Shown here: piece after piece, positions 1-8,069 of the stretch
Layout of the letters: each line of letters starts with the position of its first letter
Numbering within the stretch: the first letter of the stretch is position 1
Assembly: GCF_026341275.1 (NCBI RefSeq)
Contig: NZ_JAIFZO010000002.1
Coordinates: 7,036,118 to 7,100,117, forward strand
Reading direction: 5' to 3'
Length of the DNA: 64,000 nt
Origin: Streptomyces ortus
GTDB lineage: Bacteria > Actinomycetota > Actinomycetes > Streptomycetales > Streptomycetaceae
Notes under the pieces: model-generated
What the model was told of the DNA's origin: nothing
The model's database searches: none
The model's input: the letters and a program-made list of their open reading frames with translations, nothing else
Position numbers and translations under genes: made by a program

Positions 1-71
1 GGAATACTCGGCATCCGCGGCGCGGCGGCGACGAGGCGGGCCTCTACGGGCTGCTCGATAACGGTGGACAA
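1..71 (-). CDS. ssgD: SsgA-like (SsgD-type) protein, N-terminal fragment
   Basis: Only the first 23 codons lie in the window; the gene runs off the left edge. The reverse strand has a ribosome-binding sequence GGGAGCAAGG just upstream of a TTG codon at 71-69. The reading frame then starts MSTVIEQPVEARLVAAAPRM and stays open to the edge. From memory this resembles the start of Streptomyces SsgA-like proteins, in particular SsgD, which act in sporulation-associated cell division and wall remodelling. The gene would be divergent from the Asp-box protein. The family call rests on few residues and remembered gene order, so it is tentative; that a gene starts here is more secure than its identity. 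Confidence 0.42.
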   Translation of the reverse strand, partial: MSTVIEQPVEARLVAAAPRMPSI

Positions 72-179
72 CGCCTTGCTCCCTTGTGACGTGCGGACGA
101 ACTGCGGACGGATGAGCCGGGCACTTGTAAGGACGTCGGAACCGGCCAATCCGTGCCTGCGAAAACGCATGAAGTCCTA

Positions 180-215
180 GTGACCTCCGTCACCGCCTTC
201 AATCACGGGAGTGAT
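180..215. promoter_or_regulatory. two short dyads in a divergent promoter region
   Basis: GTGAC-CTCC-GTCAC (180-193) and ATCAC-GGGA-GTGAT (202-215) are two perfect 5-bp dyads with 4-nt centres, 22 bp apart centre to centre. That spacing puts both on the same DNA face. They lie between the divergent partial gene at the left edge and the secreted Asp-box protein, so they could be operator sites. The arms are short, so chance is possible. Confidence 0.3.
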
Positions 216-293
216 CGTTGATTTCCTGAGTGACCGCTGATGTCTCCTGGGGCATCTGGACGTGGTCCGGGGAGTGGGCTAGCTTCGCCCGCC

Positions 294-1478
294 ATGAGGG
301 GCTTGGGCAAGACGCGACGCACGAGTAACAAGGGATTCGCAAGGCGCCTGTTGGCCGTGGGGGTGTGCGGCGCGGCATTCGCGACCGCGCTCACGGGCCC
401 GGCGCGGGCCGACGGAGCCCTCGACCAAGGGCTGGGTGGCGCAAAACCACCGCACGCGAAGCCGCACGTGCAACAGCAGACGAAGCCGGACGGGAAACCG
501 AACGGCAAGGCGCATTGGGAGCTGAAGGGCAGCGGTACGGACGCGCGGTTCCGCGGTCTGGCCGCAGTGAGCCGGAACACCGCCTGGCTGGCGGGTTCCA
601 AGGGCACCGTGCTGCGGACCACCGACGGCGGCGCGAACTGGCGGAACGTCTCGCCGCCCGGGGCCGCCGACCTGGAGTTCCGTGACGTCGAGGCCTTCGA
701 CGGCAGGCGCGCCGTGGTGCTGGCCATCGGGGAGGGCGAGGCGTCCAGGATCCTGCGGACCGAGGACGGCGGCGCGAGCTGGACCGAGTCCTTCCGCAAC
801 ACCGACGCCAAGGCCTTCTACGACTGCGTGACCTTCTTCGACGGACGCCACGGCCTGGCGATGAGCGACCCGGTGGACGGAAAGTTCCGCATCCTGTCGA
901 CCGGCGACGGCGGTCGCTCCTGGAAGGTGCTGCCCACCGACGGCATGCCCGCCGCACAGGAGGGGGAGGCGGGGTTCGCGGCCAGTGGGCAGTGCCTGGT
1001 CGGTTCGGGCCCGCGGGACGTCTGGCTCGCCACGGGCGGGGCGTCGCGCGCGCGTGTGCTGCACTCCTCCGACCGCGGGCGTACCTGGACCGCCACCGAC
1101 ACCCCGGTCCCGGCGGGCGACCCGGCCCGCGGGGTCTTCGCCCTCGCCTTCCGCGACCGGACGCACGGCATCGCGGTCGGCGGCGACTACCGCGCCGATC
1201 AGGCCTCGCCGAAGGCGGCGGCGGTCAGCGGGGACGGGGGCCGCACCTGGACGACGGCCGGCACACCGCCGCCGGCCTACCGCTCGGGCGTCGCCTGGCT
1301 TCCGCACAGCCGCACCGCCGCTCTCGCGGTGGGCCCCACCGGCACCGACCTCACCACCGACGGTGGCCGCACCTGGCGGACCCTGGACACCGGCTCGTAC
1401 GACACCGTGGACTGCACCCCGGACCTGGCCTGCTGGGCCGCCGGGGAGAAGGGCCGGGTGGCCCGCCTGGAACGCTGA
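294..1478 (+). CDS. secreted Asp-box (BNR/Ycf48-like) repeat protein
   Basis: A 394-aa protein. ATG 294 is preferred over ATG 240 because it places a normal Sec signal peptide at the N-terminus: a basic n-region, the hydrophobic stretch LLAVGVCGAAFATAL and an Ala-x-Ala site before Asp-Gly. After a Pro/Lys-rich linker of about 35 residues come six Asp-box motifs of form S/T-x-D-x-G-x-x-W: TTDGGANW, TEDGGASW, TGDGGRSW, SSDRGRTW, SGDGGRTW and TTDGGRTW. They mark the blades of a beta-propeller like sialidases and the photosystem II factor Ycf48. No catalytic set of a known sialidase is evident, so binding or assembly outside the cell is as likely as hydrolysis. Often annotated as an oxidoreductase without support. 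Confidence 0.85.
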   Translation: MRGLGKTRRTSNKGFARRLLAVGVCGAAFATALTGPARADGALDQGLGGAKPPHAKPHVQQQTKPDGKPNGKAHWELKGSGTDARFRGLAAVSRNTAWLAGSKGTVLRTTDGGANWRNVSPPGAADLEFRDVEAFDGRRAVVLAIGEGEASRILRTEDGGASWTESFRNTDAKAFYDCVTFFDGRHGLAMSDPVDGKFRILSTGDGGRSWKVLPTDGMPAAQEGEAGFAASGQCLVGSGPRDVWLATGGASRARVLHSSDRGRTWTATDTPVPAGDPARGVFALAFRDRTHGIAVGGDYRADQASPKAAAVSGDGGRTWTTAGTPPPAYRSGVAWLPHSRTAALAVGPTGTDLTTDGGRTWRTLDTGSYDTVDCTPDLACWAAGEKGRVARLER

Positions 1479-1524
1479 CGCGCGCGCCGGTGCCCCGGAG
1501 GGCCGGTCTACGCTGCGGGGCACC

Positions 1525-2226
1525 ATGACGATGACGACGACGACCGTACGCGTCCCCGCGGGCTGGCCCGCCACCGAGGAGCGGGCGCGGGCCGTGCAGG
1601 ACGAGTTGCGGGAGCGGGTGGTCCTCGACGAACCCGGCCCGCCGCCGGGAACCGGCCGGGTGACCGGGGTCGACGTGGCCTACGACGACGCGCGCGATGT
1701 CGTCGTGGCCGCGGCCGTCGTGCTCGACGCGGCGACCCTCGACGTGGTCGCGGAATCCACGGCGGTCGGCCAGGTGTCCTTCCCGTACGTCCCCGGGCTG
1801 CTCGCCTTCCGGGAGCTCCCGGCGGTCATGGCGGCCCTGGAAGCGCTGCCGTGCGCGCCGGGTCTGGTGGTGTGCGACGGCTACGGGCTGGCCCATCCCC
1901 GCCGCTTCGGCCTGGCGAGCCATCTCGGTGTGCTCACCGGACTGGCGACGATCGGGGTGGCCAAGAACCCGTTCACGTTCGCTTACGAGGAGCCGGGCGC
2001 GCCGCGCGGTTCCTCCTCGCCGCTGCTCGCGGGCGAGGAGGAGGTCGGCCGGGCGCTGCGCACCCGGGCGGGGGTCAAGCCGGTGTTCGTCTCGGTCGGC
2101 CACCGGGTGACGCTGGAGACCGCCTGCGCCCACACCCTCCACCTCGCCCCGCACTTCCGCCTCCCGGAGACGACCCGCCACGCGGACGCGCTGTGCCGCA
2201 GGGCCTTGAAGGCGACGAGGGGATGA
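1525..2226 (+). CDS. nfi: endonuclease V (deoxyinosine 3' endonuclease)
   Basis: A 233-aa protein of usual length for the family. Endonuclease V nicks DNA at the second phosphodiester bond 3' to deoxyinosine and starts repair of deaminated adenine. Family motifs are present: GVDVAY with the catalytic Asp, YVPGLLAFRE, DGYGLAHPRRFGLASHLG and IGVAKNPF. The usual DGHG is DGYG here. ATG 1525 was chosen; ATG 1531 is a near-equivalent alternative. The gene follows the Asp-box gene by 46 nt in the same direction, with no functional link apparent. Confidence 0.93.
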   Translation: MTMTTTTVRVPAGWPATEERARAVQDELRERVVLDEPGPPPGTGRVTGVDVAYDDARDVVVAAAVVLDAATLDVVAESTAVGQVSFPYVPGLLAFRELPAVMAALEALPCAPGLVVCDGYGLAHPRRFGLASHLGVLTGLATIGVAKNPFTFAYEEPGAPRGSSSPLLAGEEEVGRALRTRAGVKPVFVSVGHRVTLETACAHTLHLAPHFRLPETTRHADALCRRALKATRG

Positions 2227-2287
2227 GTACGTCTTCTGAGTACGCGTACGGATGTTCCGGCCGGCCATGATCGACAGGCTGAGCCGC

Positions 2288-2476
2288 ATGACGACACACC
2301 GCGCTCCCGAGCCCGCCGCAGGCCCCGCCACCCAGTCCGCCGAGCGGCCCGTGCTGGCCGGCCTGGCCCTCGCGGTGCTGGCTGGCGCCGCCTGGACAAC
2401 CGCCATGATCTACACACTAATAGCCTGGCCACTCCTGACCCCCACCCGTCCCACCCACCCAAGCGGCAGCCCGTAA
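2288..2476 (+). CDS. small membrane protein
   Basis: A 62-aa protein beginning MTTHRAPEPAAGP. Its N-terminus is Pro/Ala-rich and is followed by one strongly hydrophobic segment (LAGLALAVLAGAAWTTAMIY and onward, about residues 30-50). A longer start at ATG 2267 is possible; neither start has a strong ribosome-binding site. Streptomyces genomes carry many single-span proteins of this kind, and I cannot assign a function. The stop codon falls inside the first copy of the downstream tandem repeat tract. Confidence 0.6.
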   Translation: MTTHRAPEPAAGPATQSAERPVLAGLALAVLAGAAWTTAMIYTLIAWPLLTPTRPTHPSGSP

Positions 2477-2850
2477 GGGGCGCGAGGAACCGCACCTCCA
2501 GCGCAGACCCACCGCTACCGCCCATCCGCCAGGCGGCACCCTCAAGGGGCGCGAGGAACCGCGCACTCCAGCCACGACGTACCCGCACAACCCACCCACC
2601 CAAGCGGCAGCCCCTAAGGGGCGCGAGGAACCGCACTCCAGCCACGACGTACCCGCACAACCCACCCACCCAAGCGGCAGCCCCTAAGGGGCGCGAGGAA
2701 CCGCGCACTCCAGCCACGACGTACCCGCACAACCCACCCACCCAAGCGGCAGCCCCTAAGGGGCGCGAGGAACCGCGCACTCCAGCCACGACGTACCCGC
2801 ACAACCCACCCACGCAAGGGCCCCCCCAAGGGGCGCGGGGAACTGCGCAC
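2475..2850. repeat. tandem array of six ~70-bp intergenic repeats
   Basis: The core AAGGGGCGCG recurs at 2475, 2544, 2616, 2686, 2758 and 2828, giving periods of 69, 72, 70, 72 and 70 bp. Copies three to five are almost identical. Each contains CCCCTAAGGGG, a self-complementary hairpin, then GAGGAACCGC and CACTCCAGCCACGACGTACC and a CCCACCCA-rich tail. The 70/72 difference is a 2-bp change, CCGCACTCC versus CCGCGCACTCC. The array separates two convergent genes. Its core is the same intergenic element seen singly elsewhere in the window, so this looks like local amplification of a dispersed terminator-like element. Confidence 0.9.
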
Positions 2851-2911
2851 TCCAGCACAGACCAACCCCGCACCCTCAACCCACCCCGGCAGCGCAGCGC
2901 TACCCGCAGCG

Positions 2912-4102
2912 TTAGCGCGTCGCGGCAACGCGAAACACGATCCCCACCTCCCGCAACCGCCCGATCAGCGCATCCCCCATGGCGACAGCCGTAGTCACCT
3001 GCCCCGACACACGAGGCAGCTCGTCGAAGGCGAGACACAACGCGGACTCGCCCAGCATCTTCGCGGTCTCCCCGTACCCGGGATCCCCACCCGCCACCTC
3101 GGTGAAGACCCGCTTCCCGCCCCCCTCCCCGACGAACCGCACCGAGAACCAGCTGGCCGCCCGCCGCTCCTCACTCGGCCCCTCACCCGGCGCGAACCGC
3201 CCCGACAGCCAGCGCCGCACGGGCGGCACCTGCGCCGCCGCGAAGAGCGCCCCGGCCCCGGCCACCCCGCCCACGGCCGACGGCAGCGTCTCCACCGCCG
3301 CGTAATGCCGGTAGCGGAAGTCCGGCCCGTACCGCTCCAGCGCCCGCGCGGACCGCTGCACGATCTGCGCGTCGATGGTGGGCAGCGGCAGCGCCCACGC
3401 GCCGAGTTCCCGCGCGTAGCGCGGCGCGCTCGGCGGCACGGAAGCCCGGCGTCCGACCAGGCGCGGCTCGTGCCGCCTGCGGTCGCGGGCGGCGGCGAGC
3501 ATGTGCCGCCCGCGGGAGAACTGGTTGAGCGCGGAGGCGAAGGTGCCGCCCGAGAACATCGCCCCCACCCGCACGAAGCCGTCCACGGTCAACGGCACCC
3601 CCTCGGGCAGCTGCCGCACGGTGAAGTAGGCCCCCAGGTCGTGGGGGACGGAGTCGAACCCGGCGGCGTGCACCAGCCGGGCGCCCGTCTCACGCGCGCG
3701 TGCGTCGTGCCGCACGTACATGAGGTCCACGAACTCGGGCTCTCCGCAGAGGTCCAGATAGTCGGTGCCGGCCTCCGCGCAGGCCGCGACCAGGCCTTCG
3801 CCGTACTCCACGTAGGGGCCGACGGTGGTGGCCACCACGCGCGCGTGCTCCGCGAGTTCCCGCAGGGAGACCGGATCGGTGACGTCGGCCCGCAGCACGG
3901 GCAGCTCCGCGCACGCCGGGTCGATCGCCGCCAGGCGGTCCCGCAGCCGTGCCAGTTTCGCGGTGTCGCGGGCCGCGATCGCCCAGCGCAGCCCCTCGGG
4001 AGCGTGCGCGGCGAGATATTCCGCGGTGAGCCTCCCGACGAACCCCGTGGCTCCGAAGAGCACGATGTCGTACGTGCGCCCGGTCCTGTCCTGCCTGCTC
4101 AT
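2912..4102 (-). CDS. saccharopine dehydrogenase NADP-binding domain protein (trans-acting enoyl reductase type)
   Basis: A 396-aa protein. Residues 11-30 read YDIVLFGATGFVGRLTAEYL, a Rossmann glycine motif, followed by the ATTVGPYVEYGEGLVAACAE and AGFDSVPHDLGAYF stretches typical of saccharopine-dehydrogenase-like reductases. Mycobacterial relatives include trans-acting enoyl reductases of lipid synthesis; plant and animal relatives are uncharacterised oxidoreductases. No catalytic residues of true saccharopine dehydrogenase are obvious, so lysine metabolism is unlikely. It stands alone on the minus strand, divergent from the acyl-CoA catabolic cluster, and ends just beyond the tandem repeat tract. 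Confidence 0.82.
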   Translation of the reverse strand: MSRQDRTGRTYDIVLFGATGFVGRLTAEYLAAHAPEGLRWAIAARDTAKLARLRDRLAAIDPACAELPVLRADVTDPVSLRELAEHARVVATTVGPYVEYGEGLVAACAEAGTDYLDLCGEPEFVDLMYVRHDARARETGARLVHAAGFDSVPHDLGAYFTVRQLPEGVPLTVDGFVRVGAMFSGGTFASALNQFSRGRHMLAAARDRRRHEPRLVGRRASVPPSAPRYARELGAWALPLPTIDAQIVQRSARALERYGPDFRYRHYAAVETLPSAVGGVAGAGALFAAAQVPPVRRWLSGRFAPGEGPSEERRAASWFSVRFVGEGGGKRVFTEVAGGDPGYGETAKMLGESALCLAFDELPRVSGQVTTAVAMGDALIGRLREVGIVFRVAATR

Positions 4103-4242
4103 GGCACCCCTCAGCCGTTCGCCCGCGCCGTTGTCGGTGGCCGAGGTTAGCGCGCGACAGGAGCGAGCGGAGCAGGGCCCCGTCGCGGAGATCAGCCCAG
4201 GGGATCGACCCAGGGGATCGGCCCAGGCATTCGAAATTGACT

Positions 4243-4254
4243 GAGCGCTTGCTC
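4243..4254. promoter_or_regulatory. inverted repeat GAGC-N4-GCTC upstream of the CoA transferase
   Basis: GAGC-GCTT-GCTC lies directly after the sequence TTGACT and about 80 nt before the CoA transferase start. It resembles half-sites of acyl-CoA-metabolism TetR operators in actinobacteria, but it is short and I cannot name a cognate regulator. Confidence 0.3.
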
Positions 4255-4293
4255 GCCGGGGGCTTGTGCGAAGAGGAACACGTTCTTAACATC

Positions 4294-4310
4294 ACTGATG
4301 TTACATCAGT
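4294..4310. promoter_or_regulatory. 17-nt perfect palindrome, probable operator of the acyl-CoA catabolic cluster
   Basis: ACTGATGT-T-ACATCAGT is a perfect 8-bp inverted repeat with a single central base, 24 nt upstream of the CoA transferase ATG. A third half-site, ACATCACT, sits at 4289-4296 and overlaps the left arm. The sequence is AT-rich in a very GC-rich region, as expected for a promoter and operator. Size and symmetry suit a TetR- or GntR-family dimer. No regulator gene is adjacent except the divergent reductase, so the cognate protein is probably elsewhere. Confidence 0.62.
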
Positions 4311-4333
4311 TGTGTCACAGTGCTGGGGGTTCG

Positions 4334-5617
4334 ATGACGGCGTCGACAGGAGCGGGAACGCCGGGCACGGCGGGGCGCGGCCCGCTGGCCGGGGTGCGCG
4401 TGGTCGAGCTGGCGGGCATCGGGCCGGGGCCGTTCGCCGCCATGCTCCTGGCCGACCTGGGCGCGGACGTCGTCCGGGTGGACCGGCCGGGCGGCGGATC
4501 CCTCGCCATCGACCCCGCCCACGACGTCACCAACCGCAACAAACGCTCGGTGATCGTCGACCTCAAGGCGGCCGAAGGCGCCGAGCGGGTGCTCGCACTG
4601 GTGGAGCGCGCCGACATCCTCGTCGAGGGCTTCCGGCCGGGGGTCGCCGAGCGCCTGGGCATCGGACCCGAGGCCTGCCACGCCCGCAATCCGGGACTCG
4701 TCTACGGACGGATGACCGGCTGGGGCCAGGACGGACCGCTCGCCCCGCGCGCCGGGCACGACATCGCGTACATCGCGCTGACCGGCACCCTCGGCATGAT
4801 CGGCGCTCCCGACGAGCCGCCGGCCGTCCCCGCCAACCTCGTCGGGGACTACGCGGGCGGCTCCCTGTACCTCGTCGTGGGCGTCCTGGCCGCACTCCAC
4901 CACGCGCGCGCGACCGGCGCGGGACAGGTCGTGGACGCGGCGATCGTGGACGGCACGGCCCACCTCTCCTCGATGATCCACGGCATGCTGGCCGCGGGCG
5001 GCTGGCAGGACCGGCGCGGCGCCAACCTCCTGGACGGCGGCTGCCCGTACTACGGCACGTACGAGACGGCAGACGGACGGTACATGGCGGTCGGCGCGCT
5101 GGAAGGCCAGTTCTACGAGGAGTTCACCGATCTGCTGGGCCTCGGGGAGTACGCCTCCGCGCGCAAGGACCTGTCCCGCTGGGACGAGTTGCGCGAGGCG
5201 GTCGCGGCCCGCTTCAGGACCCGTACGCGCGACGAGTGGGCGGCGGTCTTCGAAGGGTCCGACGCGTGCGTGGCGCCCGTGCTGTCGCTGCGCGAGGCGC
5301 CGCACCACCCGCATCTCGCGGCCCGTGGCACCTTCACCGAGCACGGCGGCATCACCCAGCCCGCCCCCGCACCCCGTTTCTCCGTCACCCCCACCGCCGT
5401 CCGCGGCGGGCCCGCCCTGCCCGGCACCGGCACCGCCGACGTGGCCCGCGACTGGGACGTCCCGGACCTGCTGAAAGCCGTCCCCGCCCCGCAAGCCATC
5501 CCCGACCCGCACGAACGGCCCGACCCGCAAGAACTGCCCGAACCGCAAGACCTTCCCGCACCGAAGGGCACCCCGCGACCGACGGGCGCTCCCGAACCGA
5601 AGGGCACCCCCGAATGA
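4334..5617 (+). CDS. CaiB/BaiF family acyl-CoA transferase (alpha-methylacyl-CoA racemase-like)
   Basis: A 427-aa family III CoA-transferase or racemase. The N-terminus has LAGVRVVELAGIGPGPFAA and LADLGADVVRVDRP. The GHDIAYIALTG motif carries the catalytic Asp at about residue 143, and the gap to GLVYGRMTGWGQDGP is normal. AMACR-like sequence suggests epimerisation of 2-methylacyl-CoA thioesters before beta-oxidation; CoA transfer between acids is the alternative. ATG 4334 has GGGGGTTCG upstream. The C-terminal ~50 residues are an unusual Pro-rich tail with repeats such as DPHERPDPQELPEPQDLPAP. Its stop overlaps the next gene's ATG by 4 nt, so the two are translationally coupled. Confidence 0.88.
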   Translation: MTASTGAGTPGTAGRGPLAGVRVVELAGIGPGPFAAMLLADLGADVVRVDRPGGGSLAIDPAHDVTNRNKRSVIVDLKAAEGAERVLALVERADILVEGFRPGVAERLGIGPEACHARNPGLVYGRMTGWGQDGPLAPRAGHDIAYIALTGTLGMIGAPDEPPAVPANLVGDYAGGSLYLVVGVLAALHHARATGAGQVVDAAIVDGTAHLSSMIHGMLAAGGWQDRRGANLLDGGCPYYGTYETADGRYMAVGALEGQFYEEFTDLLGLGEYASARKDLSRWDELREAVAARFRTRTRDEWAAVFEGSDACVAPVLSLREAPHHPHLAARGTFTEHGGITQPAPAPRFSVTPTAVRGGPALPGTGTADVARDWDVPDLLKAVPAPQAIPDPHERPDPQELPEPQDLPAPKGTPRPTGAPEPKGTPE

Positions 5618-6756
5618 AGCGGCAGATCTTCACGCCCGAGCACGAGGCGTTCCGCGAGACCGTCCGCACCTTCCTCGCGAAGGAAGTGCTGCCGCACTAC
5701 GAGCAGTGGGAGAAGGACGGCATCGTCTCGCGCGAGGCCTGGCTCGCGGCCGGCCGGCAGGGACTGCTGGGTCTCGCCGTCCCCGAGGAGTACGGGGGCG
5801 GCGGCGACGCCGACTTCCGCTACAGCGCGGTGCTCGCCGAGGAGTTCACCCGCGCGGGAGCCGCCGGGCTCGCCCTCGGGCTGCACAACGACATCATCGG
5901 GCCCTATCTGACGGGGCTGGGCACCGAGGAGCAGAAGCGCCGCTGGCTGCCCGGGTTCTGCGACGGCTCGCTGATCACGGCCATCGCCATGACCGAGCCC
6001 GGCGCCGGCTCCGACCTCCAGGGCATCAGGACGCACGCCGAGGACCGCGGCGACCACTGGCTGCTCAACGGCTCCAAGACCTTCATCTCGAACGGCATCC
6101 TGGCCGACCTCGTGATCGTCGTCGCGAGGACGACCCCGGAGGGCGGCGCGAAGGGCCTCTCCCTGCTCGTCGTCGAGCGCGGCACGGAGGGCTTCGAGCG
6201 GGGCCGCAACCTCGACAAGATCGGCCAGAAGGCCCAGGACACCGCGGAGCTGTTCTTCCACGACGTGCGCGTCCCGAAGGAGAACCTGCTCGGTGAGCTG
6301 AACGGCGCCTTCGTGCATCTGATGACGAACCTCGCGCAGGAGCGGATGGGGATCGCCGTCGCCGGGATCGCCGCCGCCGAGTACCTGCTGGAGATCACCA
6401 CCGAGTACGTCAAGGAGCGCGAGGCCTTCGGCCGGCCCCTGTCCAGGCTCCAGCACATCCGTTTCGAGATGGCCGAGATGGCCACCGAGTGCGCCGTCAC
6501 CCGGACGTTCATCGACCGCTGCGTCGTCGACCACACGGCGGGCGAACTCGACGCCGTGCACGCCTCGATGGCCAAGTGGTGGGCCACCGAACTGCAAAAA
6601 CGCGTCGCGGACCGCTGCCTCCAGCTGCACGGCGGCTACGGCTACATGACCGAGTACCGCGTGGCGAAAGCCTTCACCGACGGCCGCATCCAGACCATCT
6701 ACGGCGGGACGACCGAGATCATGAAGGAGATCATCGGCCGTTCCCTGCTCGGCTGA
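5614..6756 (+). CDS. acyl-CoA dehydrogenase, long-chain/isovaleryl type
   Basis: A 380-aa FAD flavoenzyme that oxidises an acyl-CoA to the trans-2-enoyl-CoA. Motifs include AMTEPGAGSDLQGI (FAD and substrate binding), QLHGGYGYMTEYRVAKAFTD and IYGGTTEIMKEIIGR. The position that holds the catalytic Glu in medium-chain enzymes is Gly here (YGG). Instead LAQERMG supplies Glu at about residue 243, the arrangement of long-chain and isovaleryl-CoA dehydrogenases. Coupled by ATGA to the CoA transferase and followed 40 nt later by the thiolase, it is the first oxidation step of a beta-oxidation operon. Confidence 0.93.
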   Translation: MKRQIFTPEHEAFRETVRTFLAKEVLPHYEQWEKDGIVSREAWLAAGRQGLLGLAVPEEYGGGGDADFRYSAVLAEEFTRAGAAGLALGLHNDIIGPYLTGLGTEEQKRRWLPGFCDGSLITAIAMTEPGAGSDLQGIRTHAEDRGDHWLLNGSKTFISNGILADLVIVVARTTPEGGAKGLSLLVVERGTEGFERGRNLDKIGQKAQDTAELFFHDVRVPKENLLGELNGAFVHLMTNLAQERMGIAVAGIAAAEYLLEITTEYVKEREAFGRPLSRLQHIRFEMAEMATECAVTRTFIDRCVVDHTAGELDAVHASMAKWWATELQKRVADRCLQLHGGYGYMTEYRVAKAFTDGRIQTIYGGTTEIMKEIIGRSLLG

Positions 6757-6796
6757 CCCGCCCAGTGCCCCCGGGCTCCTCCTGAAAGGCTCACGA

Positions 6797-8011
6797 GTGA
6801 CCACCGAAGCGTACGTGTACGACGCGATCCGCACCCCGCGCGGTCGCGGCAAGGCGAACGGCGCCCTGCACGGCACCAAGCCCGTCGACCTGGTCGTCGG
6901 ACTCATCCACGAGATCCAGGCCCGCTTCCCCGGACTCGACCCGGCCGCGATCGACGACATCGTGCTCGGTGTCGTCGGGCCGGTCGGCGACCAGGGCTCC
7001 GACATCGCCCGTATCTCGGCCATCGCGGCCGGACTGCCGGACACCGTGGCAGGCGTCCAGGAGAACCGCTTCTGCGCGTCGGGCCTGGAGGCCGTCAACC
7101 TGGCCGCGATGAAGGTCCGCTCGGGCTGGGAGGACCTCGTCCTCGCGGGCGGCGTCGAGTCGATGTCCCGGGTGCCGATGGCGTCCGACGGCGGTGCCTG
7201 GTTCGCCGACCCGATGACCAACCTCGCCACCGACTTCGTACCCCAGGGCATCGGCGCCGACCTCATCGCCACCATCGAGGGCTTCTCCCGGCGCGATGTC
7301 GACGAGTACGCGGCGCTGTCCCAGGAGCGCGCCGCCGAGGCCGCGAAGGACGGCCGCTTCGGCAGGTCCGTCGTGCCCGTGAAGGACCGCAACGGACTCG
7401 TCGTCCTCGACCACGACGAGCACCCGCGCCCCGGCACCACCGCCGACTCGCTGGGGAAACTGAAGCCGTCGTTCGCGGACATCGGTGACCTCGGCGGCTT
7501 CGACGCCGTGGCGCTGCAGAAGTACCACTGGGTGGAGAAGATCGACCACGTCCACCACGCCGGCAACTCGTCGGGGATCGTGGACGGCGCCTCGCTCGTC
7601 GCCGTCGGATCCAAGGAGGTCGGCGAGCGGTACGGGCTCACCCCGCGCGCGCGGATCGTCTCCGCGGCCGTCTCCGGCTCCGAGCCGACGATCATGCTGA
7701 CCGGGCCCGCGCCCGCCACCCGCAAGGCGCTCGCCAAGGCCGGGCTGACCATCGACGACATCGACCTGGTCGAGATCAACGAGGCGTTCGCGGCGGTCGT
7801 CCTGCGGTTCGCCCGGGACATGGGTCTGTCCCTGGACAAGGTCAACGTCAACGGTGGCGCGATCGCGCTGGGCCACCCCCTCGGTGCGACCGGCGCGATG
7901 ATCCTCGGCACGCTCGTCGACGAACTGGAGCGCCAGGACAAGCGGTTCGGCCTCGCCACGCTGTGCGTGGGCGGCGGCATGGGCATCGCGACGATCGTCG
8001 AGCGCCTGTAA
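6797..8011 (+). CDS. acetyl-CoA C-acyltransferase (thiolase, FadA-like)
   Basis: A 404-aa thiolase starting at GTG 6797 with AAAGGC upstream. It cleaves 3-ketoacyl-CoA to acetyl-CoA and a shortened acyl-CoA. The acyl-accepting Cys is Cys93 in ENRFCASGLEAVN; the other catalytic parts are NEAFAAV, GGAIALGHPLGATGA and CVGGGMG. Full length for the family. It pairs with the FadB-type fusion 58 nt downstream, the usual FadA/FadB order for the alpha2beta2 beta-oxidation complex. Confidence 0.94.
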   Translation: MTTEAYVYDAIRTPRGRGKANGALHGTKPVDLVVGLIHEIQARFPGLDPAAIDDIVLGVVGPVGDQGSDIARISAIAAGLPDTVAGVQENRFCASGLEAVNLAAMKVRSGWEDLVLAGGVESMSRVPMASDGGAWFADPMTNLATDFVPQGIGADLIATIEGFSRRDVDEYAALSQERAAEAAKDGRFGRSVVPVKDRNGLVVLDHDEHPRPGTTADSLGKLKPSFADIGDLGGFDAVALQKYHWVEKIDHVHHAGNSSGIVDGASLVAVGSKEVGERYGLTPRARIVSAAVSGSEPTIMLTGPAPATRKALAKAGLTIDDIDLVEINEAFAAVVLRFARDMGLSLDKVNVNGGAIALGHPLGATGAMILGTLVDELERQDKRFGLATLCVGGGMGIATIVERL

Positions 8012-8069
8012 CTCCCCGGCGACACCCCGGACTTCAGTGGACCCCCGGACTTCTACGGAGAAAACCCTC

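Noticed and set aside
2475..2850. CRISPR array
   Set aside because: Repeats are directly contiguous ~70-bp units with no unique spacers, and there are no cas genes nearby.
5113..8025. 970-codon open frame on the minus strand
   Set aside because: It lies opposite the acyl-CoA dehydrogenase, thiolase and part of the CoA transferase, which have clear family motifs. Long antisense frames are expected in very GC-rich DNA. The translation has no recognisable domain.
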